This document shows, piece after piece, positions 59,201 through 64,000 of a stretch of DNA of 64,000 nt (positions within the stretch are counted from its first letter, which is position 1; each line of letters opens with the position of its first letter). The stretch is from contig JAYKKI010000016.1 of assembly GCA_039881145.1 (NCBI GenBank), forward strand, positions 5,295,001 to 5,359,000. Direction: 5' to 3'. This stretch comes from Druceiella hillmani. Lineage: Eukaryota > Arthropoda > Insecta > Lepidoptera > Hepialidae. Below the pieces are notes generated by a model. That model saw nothing but the letters and a program-made list of their open reading frames with translations. It was not told where the DNA came from and ran no database searches. The translations under genes were made by a program, and so were the position numbers.

Positions 59201-60699
59201 TGACCAGGCATTCTGATTGGTCAATGTAATTCATATACATCAAAACATTCACTTCTGTTCTGTTCAAAGAAATTGTTTCAAGGTAATATCACAAGTCTAG
59301 GTAGAAAGAAACATTTTTTTCTGTATTAATTTTTATGCTTGTGTATTAATTTATGAAACATTTTAAATAAGATAGTTATGATTCTGATTATCACGTATTG
59401 TTGTCACGTATTATTAACACGTATAAATAGTTTCCGAGTTAGAGGCCTTTGGTAGGTGGACGGACAAATAGATCAAAACAAGAGGATACCGATTATATAT
59501 GGAACCCTAAAAACAGGAAATTACTCGCCATTACTTAGACTTCTAGACTTGTTTTAAAAATATATTTATTGATGGATTTTTAAAAATATTATTGATTAAA
59601 CTCTTAAAGCAGCCCTATGTTCATTTTTAAAATAGCAATAATTAGAAACGATAAAAGGAATTAATTGTTTTTCAGAATATTATAGTTCATTTAGCTCCAC
59701 ATTGAATAGCTTAACGATTACAGGTAATTTATAAGAGACCAGAAATTCGAGATTATTAGGCAAAGTAAAGCATCGCCTACAAAGTCAGACTATGTTTCAA
59801 GCATAGATTAATGTATGTTTTATGGTTTAAAAGAAATCGATGCAGCATTTATCGAGTTATAAAAAAATGTACTGTGACTGTACAACCTACACACATTCGC
59901 CGCCCGTGGTATACATATTGCAACTATATATATAGTATATAGTATATGTGGCAGGCAACACGCGTATTTATAGTAGAGCGACAGCATAATATAGTTTTTC
60001 GTTTTCTCACTCGCACATTAATCTACATATCACAATGCATTCTCATTGATCGATGTAATTCATATACATTTTTGTCGTCACACTCATCTTATATTTTAAT
60101 TATTTGTGAGCAGGTAAAGTTTAATAAATTAGTGAGTTGGAAATTCAATATTTTAAGTTAAATGCTTCGTCAACTTTAAATTATTTACTTAATCATCTTT
60201 GCATGATTGGCAAGCATAGTATAGTTACAATATGAACATAAAGTAATATGTCTTCAAAACAATATTTAGCCTTTGAATCTTTTTACTAATTTTAGGTTTT
60301 ATACAATAATTACAAACAGAACACTTTTTCTTTACAATTTTAGTTCCTCAATTTCAGTTTAAAATTTATTTATACTTTTAGCATAATATTTTATTTACCT
60401 TCTGCTCCATAATTTCGCTCTCAACAGCCATTAAATCCGTCTGATTGTCGAGAAAAAACCACCGATCGTCAAACTGTCCCACCTGCCGCTCCTTCCGAGC
60501 GGACTTCTTGGGAGGCGGGTGGCTTTCAAACTTTTCCTCGAACTCGTGAACGGGTACTTCCAACTTCCATCTGTCCTGTCCCTTGCTGCGGCCTTTGGAA
60601 CGAAAAAACGACTCCCTAGAGGCATGTCGCTCGGCCGAGGTCCTTACAAAATCTTCCATTGTTTGGACCTTGACCTCTCCCGAGTCCAGTGTTCGCATC
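23017..60699 (-). CDS. tld: Tolloid/BMP-1-like astacin metalloprotease (15 exons, 5' end missing)
   Basis: Fifteen exons join in phase from 60699 down to the TGA at 23017-23019, giving 1027 residues counted from the Met codon at 60698; that Met is internal, because the exon opens with one base of an earlier codon. Domains by this numbering: propeptide 1-112 ending in the furin-type site RTPR; astacin about 113-313 with zinc motif [12 protein letters not shown] at 207-218 and Met-turn SIMHY at 262-266; CUB1 about 317-428; CUB2 about 433-545; EGF1 about 548-586; CUB3 about 589-704; EGF2 about 708-748; CUB4 about 749-858; CUB5 about 863-977; then an acidic tail. The family cleaves chordin/Sog-type BMP antagonists and matrix precursors outside the cell. 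The zinc ligands and the CUB and EGF cysteines I checked are intact, so the gene looks functional. Tolloid and tolkin cannot be told apart here. The signal-peptide exon is not visible. Confidence 0.95.
25113..25363 (-). CDS. tld: tolloid exon: CUB5, first part
   Basis: Acceptor ctattttcag|CA and donor AGTACT|gtaagt. It encodes [20 protein letters not shown], then [37 protein letters not shown], and [24 protein letters not shown]. The DCGYDYVEV core is complete. Confidence 0.95.
25840..28796 (-). mobile_element. Copy (C) of the TIR family in a tolloid intron, interrupted by a LINE
   Basis: It lies in the 25364-31889 intron. Read on the minus strand it starts at 28796 (CTTAGAATAATGAGTACTCT) and ends at 25840 with the inverted terminus (CTTAAAATATAAAGTAATCT on plus). 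Flanking 8-mers atttgagt (25832-25839) and atttgaac (28797-28804) agree at 6 of 8, a decayed 8 bp target duplication. Without the LINE it is about 1.3 kb. A GT-rich tract at 27727-27800 corresponds to the CA-rich tract of copy B. Confidence 0.78.
26055..27684 (-). mobile_element. 5'-truncated non-LTR retrotransposon (LINE)
   Basis: On the minus strand it reads [19 protein letters not shown], then [20 protein letters not shown] (reverse transcriptase motif), then [31 protein letters not shown] and [12 protein letters not shown], in broken frames. The 3' end finishes in tgatgatgataatggtg. A 25 bp sequence (attaattaaaat...) stands at both ends, 26030-26054 and 27685-27709, with one difference: a target-site duplication. 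The endonuclease half is missing, as expected for 5' truncation. Confidence 0.85.
28901..29032. repeat. 77 bp tandem duplication in a tolloid intron
   Basis: agagttaaaaaa-ttcaaac ... caaatattctaacagtttgc occurs twice, 77 bases apart. Confidence 0.75.
30005..30053. repeat. Perfect 21 bp hairpin in a tolloid intron
   Basis: Arms 30005-30025 and 30033-30053 are exact reverse complements (attaaaaaaaatcatcaaca...), separated by ctatata. The surrounding intron (28800-31889) is AT-rich without other recognised content. Confidence 0.9.
31890..32070 (-). CDS. tld: tolloid exon: CUB4, second part, with GC splice donor
   Basis: Acceptor tatttctag|GAG. It encodes [18 protein letters not shown], then [18 protein letters not shown] and [20 protein letters not shown]. 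The exon must end ACTG|gcaagt: using the GT four bases further on would put the next exon out of frame, whereas the GC site joins to give HST-ACGGSLQ, the conserved CUB4/CUB5 junction. The flanking intron (25364-31889) is the largest in the gene. The upstream intron (32071-36192) holds two deleted mariner-like elements. Confidence 0.93.
33291..33939 (+). mobile_element. Internally deleted mariner-like element
   Basis: The left end CGAGGGGGCGTTTTTAAGTT and the right end (inverted CGAGGGGGCATTTTTAAGTT) are flanked by TA on both sides. The plus strand encodes the C-terminal half of a mariner transposase: [17 protein letters not shown], then, after a frameshift, [20 protein letters not shown] with the last catalytic Asp, then SDEEVKDAV and [16 protein letters not shown]. 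The N-terminal half is gone, and 649 bp is about half the usual length. It lies in the 32071-36192 intron. Confidence 0.88.
34970..35715 (+). mobile_element. Second internally deleted mariner-like element
   Basis: The ends CTGGTGTCCCATGAGT and inverted CTGGATGTCCAATAAGT abut TA on both sides. The plus strand gives an N-terminal HTH part ([48 protein letters not shown]) and then the C-terminal part ([13 protein letters not shown] ... [12 protein letters not shown]) in broken frames; the middle of the transposase is deleted. It is a different subfamily from 33291-33939, judging by the termini and the SPDL-x-PMDFF motif. Confidence 0.8.
36193..36307 (-). CDS. tld: tolloid exon: CUB4, first part
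   Basis: Acceptor tgtaatttcag|T and donor CATCAG|gtatac. It encodes [20 protein letters not shown], then [19 protein letters not shown], phase 0 end. SPNYP and the DCVW cysteine place it in CUB4. The upstream intron (36308-39862) carries a mariner-like remnant at about 38.9-39.6 kb. Confidence 0.93.
38870..39640 (-). mobile_element. Mariner-like remnant lacking its middle
   Basis: On the minus strand the N-terminal part reads [20 protein letters not shown] and KKTYGEHM, typical of the mariner N-terminus, and the C-terminal part near 39010-38912 reads [20 protein letters not shown] then [14 protein letters not shown], the usual mariner end. The DDE core between is missing or unreadable. Terminal repeats were not confirmed, so limits are approximate. 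It lies in the 36308-39862 intron. Confidence 0.65.
39863..40034 (-). CDS. tld: tolloid exon: EGF2 and start of CUB4
   Basis: Acceptor ttacatttcag|AT and donor ATTGTCAG|gtaagt. It encodes [19 protein letters not shown], then [20 protein letters not shown] and [19 protein letters not shown]. This is a calcium-binding EGF with six cysteines, then the Cys that opens CUB4. A broken duplicate of this exon and its flanks lies at 4976-7150. Confidence 0.95.
40968..41151 (-). CDS. tld: tolloid exon: second half of CUB3
   Basis: Acceptor aatttcag|GAA and donor TTCACAG|gtattt. It encodes [18 protein letters not shown], then [19 protein letters not shown] and [20 protein letters not shown]. The EYD...SDGS...GF core is typical. 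The upstream intron (41152-43497) contains a diverged direct duplication of about 336 bp period. Confidence 0.94.
41430..42110. repeat. Diverged direct duplication, period about 336 bp
   Basis: Blocks such as aggtttaagtg...aaaatattaagata and agtagttat-gttcaagaa occur near 41542 and again near 41878, with gttgcaattttctctaa / gttgcgattttctctaa in front of each. It lies in the 41152-43497 intron, which otherwise shows nothing I recognise. Confidence 0.65.
43498..43670 (-). CDS. tld: tolloid exon: first half of CUB3
   Basis: Acceptor tttattgcag|AC and donor CAGCAG|gtaatt. It encodes [19 protein letters not shown], then [19 protein letters not shown] and [20 protein letters not shown]. It holds the first two CUB cysteines and one or two N-glycosylation sequons (NGT, NFT). 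It ends in phase 0. Confidence 0.94.
44403..44608 (-). CDS. tld: tolloid exon: end of CUB2 and EGF1
   Basis: Acceptor atttttacag|A and donor TGTGAAG|gtaaga. It encodes the CUB2 end ([19 protein letters not shown]) followed by [18 protein letters not shown] and [21 protein letters not shown]. This is a calcium-binding EGF module (DEC start, six cysteines, YxC...GY pattern). Confidence 0.95.
44969..45008. repeat. Short inverted repeat (about 19 bp arms) in a tolloid intron
   Basis: aacctcagtttagggtata and tataccttaaactgaggtt are reverse complements with one mismatch, almost without spacer, in the 44609-45289 intron. Confidence 0.8.
45290..45551 (-). CDS. tld: tolloid exon: CUB2
   Basis: Acceptor aaatttcag|CT and donor GATATCAG|gtaaaa. 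It encodes [20 protein letters not shown], then [14 protein letters not shown] and ...[15 protein letters not shown] ...[12 protein letters not shown]. This is most of CUB2 with the CGG start, the PNYP motif and the YD...EIHDG acidic core. The Tyr-Asp-Tyr of the usual core reads YDKVE here. Confidence 0.94.
45688..45727. repeat. Short hairpin in a tolloid intron
   Basis: aaccattaaaaa and tttttaatggtt (12 bp arms) enclose gcgcgcgaag, an unusually GC-rich loop for this intron. Confidence 0.6.
46545..46748 (-). CDS. tld: tolloid exon: second half of CUB1
   Basis: Acceptor gtaaatttacag... reads as acag|AC, donor GAAG|gtttgt. It encodes [20 protein letters not shown], then [15 protein letters not shown] and [18 protein letters not shown]. 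The C...DYIEVRDG...GRFCG pattern is the CUB core, including the acidic residues that bind calcium in cbCUB domains. Confidence 0.93.
48092..48235 (-). CDS. tld: tolloid exon: first half of CUB1
   Basis: Acceptor catttttcag|AG and donor GTCACTG|gtaagt. It encodes [18 protein letters not shown] and then [17 protein letters not shown], ending in ERIIFNVT. This is the opening of a CUB domain with its first two cysteines. Phases match both neighbours. The downstream intron (48236-49665 lies 5') carries a 112 bp tandem duplication near 49.3-49.5 kb. Confidence 0.93.
49300..49480. repeat. 112 bp tandem duplication in a tolloid intron
   Basis: tgaaacaaaatt-aatcgctta then gacatcctactggctaattc and ccaaacaatt occur at 49301 and again at 49413, with a few differences. 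Confidence 0.8.
49666..49896 (-). CDS. tld: tolloid exon: astacin C-terminal half with Met-turn
   Basis: Acceptor gttctttcag|GT and donor TGTGCGA|gtaagt. It encodes [19 protein letters not shown], then [18 protein letters not shown] and on to ...[21 protein letters not shown] is the Met-turn with the tyrosine zinc ligand typical of astacins; YKC closes the catalytic domain. The upstream 5.5 kb intron (49897-55377) contains a LINE remnant with paired hairpins, a minisatellite, one copy of a dispersed repeat and a 113 bp tandem duplication. Confidence 0.95.
51943..52043. repeat. Inverted repeat 1, about 41 bp arms
   Basis: The left arm (atcgataattgatggggtgg...gaatgaagacta) and the right arm (tagtcttcattcgagaattc...ttatcgat) are reverse complements with a few mismatches and a short spacer around aaacctcaaagc. 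Confidence 0.9.
52052..52171. repeat. Inverted repeat 2, about 56 bp arms
   Basis: Left arm 52052-52107 and right arm 52116-52171 pair with only a handful of mismatches around spacer ttaaagcg; the inner part (gggggtatctcacccta) is matched exactly. It sits 8 bases after inverted repeat 1. Confidence 0.92.
53221..53325. repeat. Minisatellite, four units of about 22-27 bp
   Basis: The unit ggattatgtaatataaac plus a variable A-rich end (aaaagg, aaaaaaaaa) is repeated four times. Confidence 0.85.
53895..54235 (+). repeat. Dispersed repeat, copy 1
   Basis: Starting gtccgacaataattgg and including gttaaa-tgcgc-aatggg-aaa-gaatagaa, gtggcg-like cgtctt blocks and a tail acaaaagtcttcc, it matches 57735-58060 block by block with gaps. 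No coding content. Both copies lie in tolloid introns. Confidence 0.6.
54967..55190. repeat. 113 bp tandem duplication in a tolloid intron
   Basis: gtgctaggaagaaactattc, then tcaaataaataacgag, then aaaattttagcaagaaaaaa and atggaagtttttttctta occur at 54993 and 55106 with very few differences, so the event is recent. Confidence 0.9.
55378..55556 (-). CDS. tld: tolloid exon: zinc-binding active site of astacin
   Basis: Begins after acceptor gatag, which has a weak pyrimidine tract, and ends ACGG|gtaagg. It encodes [19 protein letters not shown] and then [30 protein letters not shown] and ending IIKDNIMT. The HExxHxxGFxHE zinc motif (three His ligands, catalytic Glu) is complete. The paired CC and Cys199 are the usual astacin disulfide cysteines. 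The upstream intron (55557-56687) has nothing I recognise. Confidence 0.95.
56688..56920 (-). CDS. tld: tolloid exon: furin site and start of astacin domain
   Basis: Acceptor ctatcccag|GTC and donor TGCGG|gtaagt. The peptide runs [12 protein letters not shown], then [19 protein letters not shown] and on to ...[12 protein letters not shown] is an RxxR site for furin-like convertases; in the family the cut here releases the active enzyme. [10 protein letters not shown] is the astacin N-terminal signature. The exon ends after two bases of a Gly codon that is completed in the next exon. Confidence 0.92.
57735..58065 (+). repeat. Dispersed repeat, copy 2
   Basis: It contains aaggaccgacaataatgg, ccgataataatcg, gttaaaatgcgccaatgg, agaaaaggatagaac and a tail acaaaagttcttcatc, aligned in order with 53895-54235. 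Near the start, inverted short blocks (ggaccgacaataatggtccg) suggest a terminal hairpin as in MITEs. Confidence 0.6.
58982..59472. repeat. Tandem duplication of about 210 bp, period 278
   Basis: gttcaaagagattgtttcaa ... ggtaggtg-acggacaaatag occurs from 58984 and again from 59262. Differences are few. Each copy has internal short repeats (tgtattaattt; tcacgtatt). It lies in the 56921-60398 intron. Confidence 0.9.
60399..60699 (-). CDS. tld: tolloid exon: propeptide
   Basis: Acceptor ...ttcaacag precedes the exon at 60700 and donor AAG|gtaaat follows it. It encodes a charged propeptide (MRTLDSGEV... to ...ESEIMEQK) with no signal peptide or hydrophobic segment, and it opens with a single G that completes an upstream codon, so a further 5' exon must exist. 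It ends in phase 0 and joins directly to VKPQTVL in the next exon. The following intron (56921-60398) holds a 278 bp tandem duplication and a copy of a dispersed repeat. Confidence 0.85.
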
Positions 60700-62162
60700 C
60701 TGTTGAAATTAATGAAGGCAAAATTATTTGTCAGTCGTTAGATTCCAGTTGAAGATGATTATAATTATGTATAAGCTGCGATCTTGTAATATACTTAGCT
60801 CTATCAGTATTGTTAAGAAATTTAATATATGTGATATAAATTATAAAGTTATTACTTAAAAATAGCAATAGTCACCGAATAAAACATTTTTTTATTATCT
60901 TCACAAACCAAAACTTCTTCGCAAACTGTTCATAGTTTCCGACTACCGACAATGAAAAACATGTTATGTTTTCATGTTATGCATTTAGTACTATGTTTTA
61001 AAATTAGAATAACTTTTAGAGATGGCTTGTAACGTCAGTTGTTATTATTGAAAAAAAAAATGTTTTTGAGACCTTTATGATTAGCTCTTCTAAATGACAT
61101 ATGACCTTTCTAAAATTTCCATATAAATATTTTTCCGTGTTACCTATCGAGATATGTGCAGATTAATATGTTTTATTGTTATGGTTCTATATCATGAGAT
61201 TTCTGATAAAAACGGCTGTGACAGATGGGCAGACTGACCTTTGAGTGATCTAATAAGGGATTCGTCTTTACTTTTGTGGTACGAAAGTTGGGCACGACTT
61301 CGTACATGTTGTGGTGTAAAAGGAAGACTCATGTGGAAACTTGGCATATTTGCTCACATATTCACATGTCCTTAAATTTTTAGCTTGCCTTATATATGAC
61401 TAAGATTTGTTTTTACGGAAGTCACGAAAAGCCAGGTTCCAGTCGTCTGTGGTTTCCTTAGGGCTTATGGTATGAAAGATTTAAATGAGTTTGAAAGTAA
61501 TTCCTCTGCGATGACATTTTCTTATGTTTTTTATATTGTCGACGGTGGAACACCATTGACGCCATCACTAGTTATTGCTGCCTAGCATAGCTGCCGCCTC
61601 CAATCAGATCATTGTTCATAGCTATGCTGCTTGGCCTAGCCAGTGGATAAAATTCGAATTCAAAATAAAATAATACAATTAATTAAAAATGATGTAATTT
61701 TAACAAAGTGAAATAAATAAAATTTACTACGAAAGAATTACAAAACATTTGTTTTCATTTTAGTTATCATATTATTATAATGTCAAGGATCAAGATTAAT
61801 TGTTTGTGCTTTAAATTTGTCGAAAGCGACATCTTTACGCTTGTATTAGTGAGTTTTAGACTAAAACATGTGTATTCTCGAGCGGCCGCATTTTGTAAAT
61901 ATGTTTTCAATTCAGATTCAGATATTGTATAACTACTTATACAATATCGTGGGTGTTTTCTTAGAAACACACATATACGAGTATATACGCATACACGCTC
62001 ACGAGTATGGAGAGAGTGGTGGATCCGAATAAGACAATATTTAATTGCATCAACATGTGATTATTCTTAGTTCAGTAACCGAAGTATAATAAAAATAGGG
62101 GTCCATGCATCTTTGCCAAGATAATACTTTTGAAAGTTGTTTGAATCCTCTTTTTAAAATGG

Positions 62163-62166
<4 letters not shown>
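60700..62166. other. Upstream intron or 5' flank of tolloid, nothing recognised
   Basis: AT-rich, with short open frames only. I searched the minus strand for a hydrophobic signal peptide followed by a donor site in the right phase and did not find one. Confidence 0.5.

Positions 62167-62231
<65 letters not shown>
62167..62231. repeat. (TA)n microsatellite
   Basis: About 65 bases of pure TA repeats. The minus-strand open frame across it (an Ile-Tyr repeat) is an artefact. Confidence 0.95.
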
Positions 62232-62235
<4 letters not shown>

Positions 62236-64000
62236 TATAATCTCCATAACATTACGTGTATTTGAACAATCGTAAATAAAATATGAACAAAATCAGTATT
62301 CAGTATTTATTAAATTCCACTGTTAATAAGTTAATCCGAGTGAGCAAACGTATTTGAAGAAGAAATTATATTAATTTTTGTATTAAAATTAAACATATTT
62401 TAAGCTGTTCATTTGTTAAAGAATTTTTAATCGTAATTGCTGTTAATCTTAATATGAATAACTGTAAAAAGTGATTAATTTTAAAAGTACATATCTTATT
62501 TCTCATCTCTTTTAAGTGCCTATGAGTGCTCACACTTTCTCCTATACATACGACTTATATTCGTATAACTTCATCTTGGATTTTCTCTCATTAGTTTTGA
62601 AAGAATGCAGTAAAGAGTAAAATATATCAGCCACAACATATCTGCGTTTTGTCTCATGTCATAAACAGGTAAAAAAAGTTTTAATTTTTTTACAATAACA
62701 TTAATGAAGGACGTTCAAGTTTTTTTTCATATTTTAGGGTAAAATTGCCGTTTTCTATCGGTCGGTCTGTCAAACTTAAGGTATGTACTAATAATTAAAA
62801 AAAAGAATTTTCAGTATTAACATATTTGTTTAATGGAAAATCGATTAAAAATATTTATGAAGATATAATTAACAAATTTAGCATGGGTGTGTGCAAGCAA
62901 TATTACTAGATATTCATTTATAGTTTTATAATCGGGAATATTCACTTAGACTATAAGCTACAGTTGAAAGAGAAGAAACTTATTTACAAATTGTATTGTA
63001 AAGATGTTTACAAATTGCCCACCTGAAGAAGTTTTCATAAAACGAAACCTAGGTCGTTGTTAAGAAATTAAATAAAGTAGAAATAATACTACATCTCGTA
63101 GTTTCATTTAGTTGTGAATAAAAATGAAGTGATTAGTATAGATAATAAAATCAATATTTGTACGACAAATTTTCTTTATAAAAAATGATTGCTATATATT
63201 TGATATAAAAAAATGGAGGTCAAAATTGTAATTCCTTAAATGTTTCTAATAAAAAAAATGTATCGAATAGTTTTGTTTTTTGTTTTTTTTTTATATAGAG
63301 TATCTAATATAATCTAAGTCTGTTTTGATATTAAACGAAGCTTACTTCGAGCGAAGTTGGCATTACTTTCGTTTTCTGAAAGTAACCTTTAAAAGTTTTG
63401 TTAAATTTAACACCATGTTGTATGGTAGTTTTTTAATAGAATAACAAAATTGATTGACGAGAAACAGATATTATTTATGACATACAATGCTATATTTCTT
63501 TAAAAAAATAAAAATAACTCTTTAGAAACCAAAAAAATTCGTCGTTAATTTGGTAAATTTTGCCTGGAAAAATCAAAGGTGTACGGTTGGAGCCAAGTAT
63601 TGTATTGAAAGTTGCAGCATAATTGCTTCAGTGTTATTTCCAGTTGTTTGGATTAATCTGTACTGATATAATTACAAATTTGTCAATTGCAAATACTCTG
63701 TACGCAGTCACTGTGTCAATTGCGAGTGCTCTGCACTTAGGAACATTTACATAGCACATAATTTTTCTATTAAAATGTTTACAAGTATTACTTTTTCACA
63801 AATTAAATATATTGGCAACTAGATCTTTAAAAAAAAGTATTACTTCTCACCACGTAAATGTATAAATAAATATATCGCCTAACGTAACTTTTAAAATACA
63901 AAGTTGTTTTTGCAGTTGATTTAAGTCACTTGTATGGAGTTTCGGTTAATTTTGGATCTGTAACCATAAACTGGTCGAATATTACTCAAAAACTAGTAGA
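62232..64000. other. AT-rich sequence at the right edge, no gene seen
   Basis: No coding exon recognised. Near 63020-63060 the sequence cctgaagaag...cgaaacctaggtcg recalls motifs common in Penelope-like elements or retroelement ends, but this alone is weak. Confidence 0.4.

Noticed and set aside
62050..62247. Minus-strand open frame with an Ile-Tyr repeat
   Set aside because: It is the translation of a TA microsatellite.

Overview
This is eukaryotic nuclear DNA, almost certainly from an insect. It is very AT-rich, has large introns with GT-AG signals, long (TA)n microsatellites and many decayed DNA transposons and LINEs. The only host gene I can support is a tolloid/BMP-1 type astacin metalloprotease on the minus strand. 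Its domain order (propeptide, astacin, CUB1, CUB2, EGF, CUB3, EGF, CUB4, CUB5, acidic tail) is the arthropod tolloid/tolkin plan. The transposon mix fits a hemipteran or similar TE-rich insect, but I cannot name the species.

Layout. 1-16 kb is intergenic and dense in transposons: the 5' end of a ZMYM1-like hAT element, a 2.5 kb pogo-like element with intact ends and TA target duplication, a 526 bp pogo-type MITE, a 1.25 kb hAT derivative, a ZBED5/SCAND3-like hAT remnant, a MITE-like repeat, and a self-nested unclassified repeat family with 8 bp target duplications. Inside this zone, about 35 kb downstream of the parent exon, lies a broken duplicate of the tolloid EGF2/CUB4 exon with intron flanks, itself split by two of those transposons. 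16-22.4 kb is AT-rich with no gene seen.

23,017-60,699 is the tolloid gene: 15 coding exons, read from high to low coordinates, all joining in phase into a 1027-residue open product. The exon with the signal peptide and start codon was not found and is probably beyond position 64,000. Fourteen introns were delimited; thirteen use GT-AG and one (25,364-31,889) uses a GC donor. The introns hold a LINE inserted in a repeat copy, three internally deleted mariner-like elements, an RTE-like LINE 3' end carrying two large hairpins, and several tandem duplications. 60.7-64 kb is upstream intron or 5' sequence with a TA microsatellite and no gene seen.

Function. The encoded protease would be secreted, activated by a furin-type cut before the astacin domain, and act on extracellular substrates such as chordin/Sog-type BMP antagonists and procollagen-like proteins; the CUB/EGF part would govern substrate recognition. 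That role is family knowledge, not something this window shows directly.
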